Below, piece by piece: positions 56,655-64,000 of a stretch of DNA of 64,000 nucleotides. This DNA comes from Aliiroseovarius sp. F47248L. GTDB lineage: Bacteria; Pseudomonadota; Alphaproteobacteria; Rhodobacterales; Rhodobacteraceae. The notes under the pieces are model-generated. The model made no database searches. It saw nothing but the letters and a program-made list of their open reading frames with translations, and was not told the DNA's origin. The first letter of the stretch is position 1, and each line of letters starts with the position of its first letter. The position numbers were made by a program, and so were the translations under genes. The DNA lies in the NCBI RefSeq assembly GCF_023016085.1, contig NZ_JALKBF010000001.1, positions 682,001-746,000 of the forward strand, written 5' to 3'.

Positions 56655-57962
56655 TTAGTCTTCGCCAAAGACCCGTTTGAAGATCGTGTCTACATGCTTG
56701 GTGTGATAGCCAAGGTCGAATTTTTCCTCGATCCCTTCCGCACCCAGAGCTTTGACCACATCGTCATCGGCCAGCAGTTCTTCTTTGAAGTCACAGCCAG
56801 TTTCCCAAACTTTCAGTGCATTGCGCTGCACCATCCGGTACGCGTCTTCCCGGCTGACACCCGCTTGTGTCAGAGCCAGCAGCACACGTTGTGACATGAC
56901 CAGCCCGGGGAATTTGTTCATGTTTGCCATCATGTTGTCAGGGTAGACCAGCAGCTTGTCGATGACCGAAGTCAGGCGCGCCAGTGCAAAATCCAGCGTA
57001 ATGGTGGCATCAGGGCCGATGTTGCGTTCGACTGACGAGTGCGAGATGTCCCGCTCATGCCACAGAGTCACATTCTCCATCGCTGGCACAACGGTCATGC
57101 GTACAAGACGCGCAAGGCCGGTCAGATTCTCAGTCAGAACAGGGTTCTTCTTGTGCGGCATAGCGGACGAGCCCTTCTGGCCCATCGAGAAGAATTCAGC
57201 CGCTTCCAGCACCTCGGTGCGTTGCATGTGGCGGATCTCGGTGGCCACGTTTTCGATCGACGAAGCGACAACACCAAGCGCGGCAAAGAAGGCGGCATGA
57301 CGATCGCGCGGGATCACTTGCGTCGAGATCGGCTCGGGCGCAAGACCCATTTTTCCACACACATGCTCTTCTACGGCAGGGTCGATATTGGCAAAGGTTC
57401 CGACTGCACCCGAGATCGCGCCGGTGGCGATCTCATATCGTGCTTTTTCCAGTCGGTTCAGGTTGCGGTCCATTTCCGCATAGAAGCGCGCGAATGTCAG
57501 GCCCATTGTAGTGGGCTCGGCATGGATGCCGTGGCTGCGCCCGATGCGGATCGTGTCCTTATGCTCATGAGCACGTCTCTTCAGCGCAGCGAGCAGTGCT
57601 TTCATGTCCTCGATCAGAATGTCTGAAGCGCGCACCAACTGCACGTTAAAGCAAGTGTCCAGCACGTCGGAAGATGTCATTCCCTGATGCACGAAGCGTG
57701 CTTCTTCGCTGCCGACATGTTCGGCAAGGTGGGTCAGGAAAGCGATGACGTCATGCTTGGTCTCGGCTTCGATCTCATCAATGCGGGCAACGTCAAACTC
57801 AACATCCTTGGCTTTCCAGACCGCTTTGGCGTTTTCACGCGGAATCACGCCCAGATCGGCCATCGCGTCGCAAGCGTGTGCCTCGATCTCGTACCAGATC
57901 TTGAACTTGGTTTCGGGTGACCAGATGGCGACCATGTCGGGGCGGGAATAGCGAGGGATCAT
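56655..57962 (-). CDS. purB: Adenylosuccinate lyase
   Basis: PurB removes fumarate from SAICAR and from adenylosuccinate in purine synthesis. The 435-residue protein belongs to the fumarase/aspartase superfamily. It shows MIPRYSRPDMVAIWSPETKF at the start, the catalytic-base region HQGMTSSDVLDTCFNVQLVR, GRSHGIHAEPTTMGLTFARF and the signature MGQKGSSAMPHKKNPVLTEN. It is on its own; the third repeat copy lies upstream of it. Confidence 0.96.
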   Translation of the reverse strand: MIPRYSRPDMVAIWSPETKFKIWYEIEAHACDAMADLGVIPRENAKAVWKAKDVEFDVARIDEIEAETKHDVIAFLTHLAEHVGSEEARFVHQGMTSSDVLDTCFNVQLVRASDILIEDMKALLAALKRRAHEHKDTIRIGRSHGIHAEPTTMGLTFARFYAEMDRNLNRLEKARYEIATGAISGAVGTFANIDPAVEEHVCGKMGLAPEPISTQVIPRDRHAAFFAALGVVASSIENVATEIRHMQRTEVLEAAEFFSMGQKGSSAMPHKKNPVLTENLTGLARLVRMTVVPAMENVTLWHERDISHSSVERNIGPDATITLDFALARLTSVIDKLLVYPDNMMANMNKFPGLVMSQRVLLALTQAGVSREDAYRMVQRNALKVWETGCDFKEELLADDDVVKALGAEGIEEKFDLGYHTKHVDTIFKRVFGED

Positions 57963-58044
57963 CGGCAGACCTTTTTCGATTGAGGGCAGTCGCCGCTTTC
58001 ATAGACTGCCGCGCTGCAGCGAACAAGAGAAGGCTGTTTGGATA

Positions 58045-58112
58045 GGGGAAGGGGCGTTGCCCCTCTGCGCATGCGCGCATTCACCCCAGGATATTTTTGG
58101 GCCAGAAGAAGC
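58045..58112. repeat. Intergenic repeat, copy 3 of 3
   Basis: It contains AGGGGC-gtt-GCCCCT, CTGCGCATGCGCGCATTCAC, CCCAGGATATTTTTGGGCCA and GAAGAAGC. It is almost identical to copy 2 and similar to copy 1. Read on the minus strand it begins 5 bases after the TGA stop (58118-58120) of the FosA-like gene. Here the plus-strand side faces the start of purB, not a gene end. Confidence 0.9.
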
Positions 58113-58117
58113 CGAGA

Positions 58118-58522
58118 TCACTTATAAAGTTGAACACCCTTTTCTGGGTGGGCGCGGTAGTGGGCAAGGCGGCTGTTGAGATTGCCGTGATGCAATTCGA
58201 GTTTGTGGCCGTCAGGGTCGAGGAAATAGAGGGATGCACCCTCGGATACATTATCCTGCCAAAGTGTAGCTGCCTCGCTTATCCGGGTAGAAAAAGTCAA
58301 AAAGTGCGTGGGTTCGCATGACAAGGCAATGTGAGTATAGTCGCTGCGCGGTATGACGGGTTCGGCGGATTGGACGAGACAAAGCCAGAGCTCGCCCAGT
58401 TCCAGATAGGCCCCGCTAGACCAATCCGCGCGCAAATTGGCACCCAGAATGTCGATATAAAACCGAACCGACCGCGACAGGTCGGACACCGCAAGGGTGA
58501 AGTGGTTCACCCCAGTGATCAT
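58118..58522 (-). CDS. fosA: FosA-like fosfomycin glutathione transferase family protein
   Basis: A 134-residue VOC-superfamily protein very close in layout to FosA, which opens fosfomycin with glutathione using Mn2+. The metal ligands fit: His7 (GVNHFTLAVSD), His64 (SDYTHIALS) and Glu109 (GHKLELHHG). Thr9, Trp46 and the SEGASLYFLDPDG potassium-loop region are also kept, as is Arg118. The active-site Lys90 of FosA aligns with Gln89 (ATLWQDN). So the family is clear, but fosfomycin activity is not certain. The ATG at 58522 lies 2 bases after the dnaB stop, so it is probably read from the dnaB message. Confidence 0.75.
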   Translation of the reverse strand: MITGVNHFTLAVSDLSRSVRFYIDILGANLRADWSSGAYLELGELWLCLVQSAEPVIPRSDYTHIALSCEPTHFLTFSTRISEAATLWQDNVSEGASLYFLDPDGHKLELHHGNLNSRLAHYRAHPEKGVQLYK

Positions 58523-58524
58523 CG

Positions 58525-60024
58525 TCAGAATCCGCCGTCTGAGCCTTGCTGCCATTTCTGCACAAGGTTGCCGAAACGCGTGAACTGGGCTTCGAAAGAC
58601 AGTTCGACCGTGCCGATGGGGCCGTGACGTTGCTTACCAATGATGACTTCGGCTTTGCCGTGCAAGTTTGACATTTCATCCTGCCAGCTCGCCATACGGT
58701 CGAGTTCGTGGTCGCCGGGCTTTTCGCGTTCTTTGTAATATTCTTCGCGGAACACGAACATGACCACGTCTGCGTCCTGCTCGATCGAGCCGGATTCGCG
58801 CAGGTCTGACAGTTGCGGCCGCTTGTCATCGCGGCTTTCGACCTGACGGCTAAGCTGCGACAAGGCGATGACCGGGATGTTCAGCTCCTTGGCGATGGCT
58901 TTCATGCCCATCGAGATTTCAGCGATCTCGTTCACCCGGTTCTCGGCGGTGCCGCGGCACAGCTGCAAATAGTCGATGATCAGAAGGTCCAGACCATGCG
59001 TCCGCTTCAGGCGACGCGCGCGGGCGGCCAATTGGCTGATCGGCAGTGCAGGCGTGTCATCAATGAACAACGGACAGCTTTCCAAATCCTTTGCCGCATC
59101 GACAAACCGGCGAAACTCGCCTTCGTCCATGTCACCCTGACGGATCTTGTGGGACGAGATTTCGGACGCTTCGGCCAAGATCCGGCCCGCCAGTTGTTCG
59201 GCTGACATCTCGAGCGAGAAAAAGCCAACCACACCTCCGTCAATGGCGCCCTCGGAGCCATCCGGGCGGGTGCCTTTCTTGTAGGCTTTCGCCACGTTGA
59301 ACGCGATATTGGTGGCGAGCGAGGTTTTCCCCATCGAGGGGCGACCCGCAAGGATCAGAAGGTCGGACGGGTGCAACCCGCCCAGCTTGGTGTCCAGATC
59401 GGACAATCCGGTTGAAATGCCTGCCAGACCACCTTCTCGTTGATAGGCGGCATTGGCGACTTGAACCGCGTCAGTCACGGCTTTCAGAAAGCTTTGAAAT
59501 CCGCTGTCGGTTTGACCCGCTTCACCCAGTTTGTAAAGCGCCTGTTCGGCTTCTACGATCTGCTCTTTCGGTTCGGACGAGATGTCGACCTTCTGCGCCT
59601 TGGACGAGATGTCCTGACCCAGCTGGATCAGCTCGCGCCGAATGGCGAGGTCATAGATCATTTGCGCATAGTCACGGGCCGCAAAGCTGGAAATCGCGGC
59701 ACCGGCCAGACGCGCCAGATATGCGGGACCTCCGAGTTCTTTCAGGCCCTCATCATCTTCCATAAACGCTTTTAGCGTTACCGGGCTGGCAAGCGCGTTT
59801 TTCGAGATGCGGCTGGCGGCGATTTCCCAGATGCGGGCATGCACGGGTTCATAGAAATGGCCCGCATTGATGATCGAGGCGACACGGTCATAGACATCGT
59901 TGTTCGTCAGGATCGCACCCAGAAGCTGCTGTTCAGCCTCGATGTGGTGAGGCAGGGCGTCCTGCACACCTTCGCTATTGTCGCCCGATTGCGTGCCCTG
60001 AGGAATACTGCTGATCTCGTTCAT
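58525..60024 (-). CDS. dnaB: Replicative DNA helicase DnaB
   Basis: DnaB is the hexameric helicase that unwinds the replication fork. The 499-residue protein has the N-terminal primase-binding domain (LPHHIEAEQQLLGAILTNND), a linker, and the RecA-like domain with Walker A ILAGRPSMGKTSLATNIAFN, Walker B LLIIDYLQLC and the arginine-finger region QRHGPIGTVELSFEAQFTRF. The ATG at 60024 opens MNEISSIPQGTQSGDNSEG; the frame extends to 60123 but without a good start. A perfect DnaA box lies 77 bases upstream. It is not intein-containing. Confidence 0.96.
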   Translation of the reverse strand: MNEISSIPQGTQSGDNSEGVQDALPHHIEAEQQLLGAILTNNDVYDRVASIINAGHFYEPVHARIWEIAASRISKNALASPVTLKAFMEDDEGLKELGGPAYLARLAGAAISSFAARDYAQMIYDLAIRRELIQLGQDISSKAQKVDISSEPKEQIVEAEQALYKLGEAGQTDSGFQSFLKAVTDAVQVANAAYQREGGLAGISTGLSDLDTKLGGLHPSDLLILAGRPSMGKTSLATNIAFNVAKAYKKGTRPDGSEGAIDGGVVGFFSLEMSAEQLAGRILAEASEISSHKIRQGDMDEGEFRRFVDAAKDLESCPLFIDDTPALPISQLAARARRLKRTHGLDLLIIDYLQLCRGTAENRVNEIAEISMGMKAIAKELNIPVIALSQLSRQVESRDDKRPQLSDLRESGSIEQDADVVMFVFREEYYKEREKPGDHELDRMASWQDEMSNLHGKAEVIIGKQRHGPIGTVELSFEAQFTRFGNLVQKWQQGSDGGF

Positions 60025-60100
60025 GACTGCCTGCCCCTTTTGGGGAGTGTTTAGCGCCTTGGCATGTTCCAAGGCAAAATGTATGTTCCTGTGGGAATCC

Positions 60101-60109
60101 TGTGGATAA
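60101..60109 (-). promoter_or_regulatory. DnaA box upstream of dnaB
   Basis: TTATCCACA on the minus strand matches the 9-bp DnaA box consensus in full. It lies between pyrE and dnaB, 77 bases from the dnaB ATG. A single box does not make an origin, but it could allow DnaA to influence dnaB transcription. Confidence 0.5.
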
Positions 60110-60168
60110 CGTGAGCCTACCATATCTGGTGCGGTCCCGCAAAATGGTGCCTATGGATAGTAGGTGCG

Positions 60169-60849
60169 TTACTTGTTTGCGCGGGCTGTTTGCCACGCAC
60201 GAGGATCGTTCAGGAAGCGTTCCACCTCGTCCAAAGTCTTCGCCGAAAACACACCTTGAGCCTTGGCCTCAGTCAGAACATCCCACCATGTACACAGGTG
60301 GATCAGTTGAACGCCATGATCGCCAAGGGTTTTTTCGGTCTCGGGGAAAATGTCGTAATAGAAGATCACGGCGGTAGCACCGCACGTCGCGCCGGTGTCG
60401 CGAATCGCATCGACGAAGCTGAGCTTCGATCCGCCATCCGTGGTCAGGTCTTCGACCAAGAGCACGCGCTGCCCTTCGCTCATCGCGCCTTCGATGCGGG
60501 CGTTCTTGCCATAACCCTTCGGCTTCTTGCGCACATAGGTCATGGGCAGGGCCAAGCGTTCGGCGACCATGGCCGCGAAGGGGATGCCCGCGGTTTCGCC
60601 ACCGGCGATGTTGTCAAACGCCTCGAACCCCGCTTCGCGCATAATCTCGACCGCCATGAAATCCATCAGGGTCGAGCGGATGCGCGGGAAGCTGATCAGC
60701 TTACGACAGTCGATATAGGACGGGCTGGGCAGGCCAGAGGCGAGCGTATAGGGCTCGTCGGTGTTGAAGTTCACGGCCCCAATTTCCAACAGCATCCGCG
60801 CGGTCAGGCGGGCGATTTCATCCTTGGTGGGGAAGGTCGAAGGGATCAT
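60169..60849 (-). CDS. pyrE: Orotate phosphoribosyltransferase
   Basis: PyrE converts orotate and PRPP to OMP, the fifth step of pyrimidine synthesis. The 226-residue protein has [20 protein letters not shown], a [20 protein letters not shown] base-binding region, [17 protein letters not shown] (flexible catalytic loop) and the PRPP loop [19 protein letters not shown]. It is 24 bases downstream of pyrC on the same strand; the two are very probably one transcript. Confidence 0.96.
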   Translation of the reverse strand: MIPSTFPTKDEIARLTARMLLEIGAVNFNTDEPYTLASGLPSPSYIDCRKLISFPRIRSTLMDFMAVEIMREAGFEAFDNIAGGETAGIPFAAMVAERLALPMTYVRKKPKGYGKNARIEGAMSEGQRVLLVEDLTTDGGSKLSFVDAIRDTGATCGATAVIFYYDIFPETEKTLGDHGVQLIHLCTWWDVLTEAKAQGVFSAKTLDEVERFLNDPRAWQTARANK

Positions 60850-60873
60850 GGGCAGCGGTCCTTGTTCAGTGGT

Positions 60874-61914
60874 TCAGGCCTCGACCTGCCAGTGCAGCGG
60901 AAAACCGGGGTCGAAGGTGGTGACGGTGTGTTCGCCTGCCTGCAACGTGGCAGGATAGGTGATCGGGTCGCCCTTGCGGAGCGTGATCATGTCCTCGTTC
61001 ACCGGCAGGCCATAGAAGGCCGGGCCGTGAATCGATGTAAAGCCTTCGAGCTTGTCCAGCGCGCCTGCTGCCTCGAATGTTTCGGCCAGGATCGACAAGG
61101 CGTTCGGCGCGGTGAAACACCCAGCAGAGCAACATTCGCTTTCCTTAACATGGGTGGGATGTGGTGCACTGTCAGTTCCAAGAAAGAAGCGCGGGTCGCC
61201 CGATATGGCTGCGGCTAACAGGGCCTCTCGGTGTTCGCGGCGCTTCAGGATCGGCAGGCAGTAGTAGTGCGGGCGCATTCCACCTACCAGCATGTCATTG
61301 CGGTCCAGGATCATGTGCTGCACCGTGATGGTGGCGCCGATATTGGTGTCATTGGCCTTGACGTAGTCGGCACCGTCTTTGGAAGTGATATGCTCCATCA
61401 CCACGCGCAGCTCGGGAGTGGCGCGCCGGACCGGATCCAACACGCGATCGATGAACACGGCCTCACGGTCGAAGATGTCGACATCGCGGTCCGTAACCTC
61501 GCCATGGACGCAGAGGGGCATGCCGATCTCGGCCATCTTCTCAAGCACCGGTCGGACCTTGTCAAAATCCTGCACGCCGGACGCCGAGTTGGTCGTGGCG
61601 CCCGCCGGGTAAAGCTTCACCGCTTTCACCAAGCCCCCGGCCGCTGCGGCGGCAACATCTGATGGATCCGTATCCTCGGTCAGATAAAGGGTCATCAACG
61701 GCTCGAACCGCATGTCGCTGGGCAACGCCGTCATTATGCGGGTGTGATAAGCTTTGGCATCTGCACTCGTCACAACCGGAGGCACAAGGTTCGGCATGAT
61801 GATGGCACGAGCAAAATGGCGCGCGGTTTCAGGGAGGACGGCTTGCAATATCGCGCCATCGCGAAGATGCAGGTGCCAGTCATCGGGACGGCGGAGTGTC
61901 AGGGTCTGGGTCAT
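60874..61914 (-). CDS. pyrC: Dihydroorotase (class II, PyrC)
   Basis: PyrC closes carbamoyl aspartate to dihydroorotate. The 346-residue protein is the E. coli-type homodimeric zinc enzyme: the HxH motif in [20 protein letters not shown], the carbamylated-lysine region [40 protein letters not shown] with a metal-binding His, and [20 protein letters not shown] with the catalytic Asp. The ATG at 61914 fits the family; the frame stays open to 62040 without homology. pyrE follows. Confidence 0.96.
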   Translation of the reverse strand: MTQTLTLRRPDDWHLHLRDGAILQAVLPETARHFARAIIMPNLVPPVVTSADAKAYHTRIMTALPSDMRFEPLMTLYLTEDTDPSDVAAAAAGGLVKAVKLYPAGATTNSASGVQDFDKVRPVLEKMAEIGMPLCVHGEVTDRDVDIFDREAVFIDRVLDPVRRATPELRVVMEHITSKDGADYVKANDTNIGATITVQHMILDRNDMLVGGMRPHYYCLPILKRREHREALLAAAISGDPRFFLGTDSAPHPTHVKESECCSAGCFTAPNALSILAETFEAAGALDKLEGFTSIHGPAFYGLPVNEDMITLRKGDPITYPATLQAGEHTVTTFDPGFPLHWQVEA

Positions 61915-62046
61915 CGGAACAGGGCATAACGCAGCAACGAAATTGGTGCCAGAAGATTCGAGTGAATCCTGATCGCTAATCTGCGACGCGACAGGAGAAG
62001 TGACCGATATCTCTGCATCGGGTCCGCCGCTTTGGTGCAAGCTGGC

Positions 62047-62988
62047 CTAAGAACGTTCAGCCAATGCCTGTTCTGCGCGTTTCAGCGCCTGCTGGAATCT
62101 TGGGGCATGTTGATGCGTGGTCACTGACGTCGCCAACCATTTGACCAAAAGCGGTTTGCGCCGCGCCTCGGCAGACGCCAGCAATCTGCGCAAATAGGGA
62201 CGGTAACGCCGTCGAACTCGCAAAGCGCGATAACAACTTTGCGGCGTCAACCTGTTCTGTCCGGCTTGGTCAATCAGATCATGGGTCACGCCCATGTCAA
62301 ACAGCGCTTGCGGCAGGTCGCCACCAAAATGGCGGCAGTGAATATGATGAATATGTGTGCCTGCGAACATTGCCGCGTGGACAGTGTCTTCGGTGATCGC
62401 AGGATCGAAAAACAAGAACACATCTTGTGCCATTTCGACCATCTCAGGGGCATAGTGATATCGATCCGTGAAGTTGCGTCGCCGTGCTTTGGGGAAGCGG
62501 CGATCAAATTCAGTGCGGTTTGGATCAAGGGTGGCCTGCGGTTGTACGGCGATAACTGTCACTTCGGGCGCAACGATGGAAAACGCTGCCGCTGCATAGC
62601 CGCACATGCCAGCGCCAAAAAAAATTACCTTTTCAAATTCTTCAAAGAAGCCATCTTCGATCAAGCGGTCGAAGTATCCATAAACGGCACGGTCGCGAAA
62701 CCAGCTGTCAGAATGCGCCAGAACACACAGGTTGGACCAACCGTTTTGCCGTACAAGCGTCCAGCCCAAAGGTTCTTGCAAAGGCGAGGTGTCGCGAACA
62801 CTGCGGACCGTTTCAAACGTGACCAGCAGCGTCCGCCCCTCGTCGGTCAGAATAGCCGAATGCTCGACTCCCAGTGGCTCGAAATATCCCCGCTCGTCGC
62901 TAATCTCTTCAAGCTGTGCTAGCCACTCGTCATCAGGTGTGCCGGCACCATAGGCGTTTGCTTCATCCGCTGACAGGTCGTCCTGCAT
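62047..62988 (-). CDS. Hydrolase-fold-like protein, often labelled PAPS reductase
   Basis: A 313-residue soluble protein. Close relatives in Rhodobacterales are, as I recall, named phosphoadenosine phosphosulfate reductase, but no PP-loop (SGGKDS-like) is present. Instead VIFFGAGMCGYAAAAFSIVA (from residue 121) resembles the nucleophile elbow of alpha/beta hydrolases, with Gly where the Ser of GxSxxG would be. It may therefore be a non-catalytic member. The C-terminus is Arg-rich and helical (RRRYRPYLRRLLASAEARRK). The ATG at 62988 has GAGG upstream. The next gene upstream is a glycosyltransferase on the same strand. Confidence 0.6.
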   Translation of the reverse strand: MQDDLSADEANAYGAGTPDDEWLAQLEEISDERGYFEPLGVEHSAILTDEGRTLLVTFETVRSVRDTSPLQEPLGWTLVRQNGWSNLCVLAHSDSWFRDRAVYGYFDRLIEDGFFEEFEKVIFFGAGMCGYAAAAFSIVAPEVTVIAVQPQATLDPNRTEFDRRFPKARRRNFTDRYHYAPEMVEMAQDVFLFFDPAITEDTVHAAMFAGTHIHHIHCRHFGGDLPQALFDMGVTHDLIDQAGQNRLTPQSCYRALRVRRRYRPYLRRLLASAEARRKPLLVKWLATSVTTHQHAPRFQQALKRAEQALAERS

Positions 62989-63117
62989 CACACACCTCGG
63001 CACTCATTGCTCCATCCGGTGCTTTCTTTCGGCGTGAAAACGGGCGGATTTTGGCACGGAATGCGGCAATAAATAGAAGAGTGGTAGAAAGGCTGACCTA
63101 TTGTTTCCCGACGGATT

Positions 63118-64000
63118 TTAATCGTCCGAAACGCGTGGGATTTGTGCGAAACTGTATATTCTTTGCGCATCTTGCATGGGAATCGGGCGGGCCGGTGGGG
63201 ACAACATTAGCCGCCCGAAAAGGGCACGGTTGGGTTCATCTTGCATGAGTTTACGAAAGTGCTGTTTGCGCCACTTGACCGCCGCGTGATGAAGGTCTGC
63301 AACTTTGGGGTCCGACATAAATTTGGCAAGCTGGGCCTGACGCGGGGCTTCTGTCTTTTGGATTGAAGTATCTTCAACCTCACACCAGTTTCGTTCGCAC
63401 CAATAGTCCATTCCGATGGGACTGTCTGACCGGTTCACGCGGCCTCGGTCAGATTTCAGGACGAAGCTTTCCATCGCACCCAATGGGTAATGGTTCAACT
63501 GCACCAAACCGTAGTTTGTTTGGTTGAAAGCTGAAAAGATTCGGCTGCGCTGGAATTTTTCATCCAGCTTTCGGCCATTTCCGTCAAACCATTGCGTGGT
63601 TTCGGCGACCCCCTCGACCGGAGACCGGGGGCGGTGAACCCCGAGTTTTCGATACGCTCCGCGATTGCGATAAAGCGATTTAAACAGGAAGGCGCGCCAC
63701 GGCCACGTCATAACCTCGGGCGCGGCGCGTGTGAATTGCCGCGTGATGGGTTGGTCGTGATAGTCGATTATCCCGCCATTGCCGAACAAGCGCCAGGTCA
63801 AGGTGATCGCGTCGGCGTCGGGCAGGGCGGTGAACAGGTCTGGTAGCGTGTGGTCCCCTATGTGGATGTTTACAAATTCGTCCACATCCAGCGTCATCAA
63901 CCAATCGGCGTTCCGCACAAGCTGGTGTTTGTCCGCAATCTTAAACCCGGTCCATTGGATGCCGCCCTGATCATATGGTCCATCATTGCGTAGATGAGTA
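63118..64000 (-). CDS. Glycosyltransferase family 2-like protein (partial, N-terminus cut)
   Basis: The frame is open to the window edge, so the first part of the protein is missing; about 294 residues are visible. The visible N-terminal part has GIQWTGFKIADKHQL and then WLMTLDVDEFVNIHIGDHTL, whose DVDEF matches the metal-binding DxD-type motif of GT-A fold enzymes of the Glyco_tranf_2_4 type. It continues with WRLFGNGGIIDYHDQPITRQ and a C-terminal LVQLNHYPLGAMESFVLKSD segment. It probably acts on cell-surface or exported polysaccharide. It lies 129 bases upstream of the hydrolase-like gene. Confidence 0.8.
   Translation of the reverse strand, partial: THLRNDGPYDQGGIQWTGFKIADKHQLVRNADWLMTLDVDEFVNIHIGDHTLPDLFTALPDADAITLTWRLFGNGGIIDYHDQPITRQFTRAAPEVMTWPWRAFLFKSLYRNRGAYRKLGVHRPRSPVEGVAETTQWFDGNGRKLDEKFQRSRIFSAFNQTNYGLVQLNHYPLGAMESFVLKSDRGRVNRSDSPIGMDYWCERNWCEVEDTSIQKTEAPRQAQLAKFMSDPKVADLHHAAVKWRKQHFRKLMQDEPNRALFGRLMLSPPARPIPMQDAQRIYSFAQIPRVSDD

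Noticed and set aside
1..64000. CRISPR arrays, insertion sequences, prophage or genomic island
   Set aside because: No regularly spaced repeats, transposase, integrase or attachment-site duplication next to the tRNA genes was seen. The tandem tRNA-Gly genes are a simple duplication.

Overview
This window is a 64 kb stretch of ordinary chromosome from an alphaproteobacterium, most likely a marine member of the Rhodobacterales (Roseobacter group). The grounds are the protein families and their order: a ctaC-ctaB-coxF-ctaG-ctaE-surf1-thrC-M16 peptidase run, a his cluster with small exported proteins woven into it, a GAF-type PtsP, and several proteins I associate with this group (a protein often labelled PAPS reductase, a GNAT/HTH pair, DUF1178, DUF1223). 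The sequence is GC-rich, and about 70 genes cover nearly all of it. I see no rRNA, insertion sequence, prophage, integrase or CRISPR array.

Layout. 1-5.1 kb: the end of a YHS-domain protein, a CoA-binding protein, then hisB, hisH, hisA, hisF and hisE on the minus strand. Two small exported-protein genes (DUF302 and DUF2147) on the plus strand are wedged between them. 5.2-7.6 kb: an undescribed pair, a GNAT-fold protein and an atypical HTH regulator, followed by a small XRE regulator. 7.7-14.4 kb: two tRNA-Gly(GCC) genes, pyruvate carboxylase, dprA and tldD. 14.6-23.6 kb: the cytochrome c oxidase subunit II/III and assembly operon, running on into thrC, an M16 peptidase, a GNAT enzyme and an FAD-linked dehydrogenase. 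23.7-29.2 kb: the adenine-salvage pair mtnP-apt, a SulP transporter, a hexapeptide acetyltransferase, a flavin reductase-like protein and a GNAT protein. 29.3-34.2 kb: ptsP, lysC, a DUF1178 protein and a NUDIX protein. 34.4-38.7 kb: metG, an MFS transporter and a lone ABC ATPase. 38.9-43 kb: tatABC, a DUF815 ATPase and serS. 43.1-50.1 kb: yajC, a fused secDF, a TSUP permease, a Mth938-type protein and ccmABCDG. 50.5-58 kb: acnA, a DUF1223 protein, an LpxL-type acyltransferase, a fliG away from other flagellar genes, a small exported protein and purB. 58-64 kb: a FosA-like enzyme, dnaB, pyrE, pyrC, a degenerate hydrolase-like protein and a glycosyltransferase cut by the window edge.

The genes form several working sets: histidine synthesis, respiratory oxidase assembly together with cytochrome c maturation, protein export by both Sec (YajC, SecDF) and Tat, methylthioadenosine/adenine salvage, and pyrimidine synthesis.

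I did not find a large new system. The points most worth a second look are these: a structured intergenic repeat with three copies, each ending 5-6 bases from the stop codon of a minus-strand gene; the GNAT/HTH pair with a 10-bp direct repeat 70 bp apart in the space between the two genes; oppositely charged tails on TatB and TatC; the SecD-SecF fusion; a chromosomal FosA homologue with a Lys-to-Gln change at an active-site position; and a 15-bp-arm palindrome upstream of pyruvate carboxylase.
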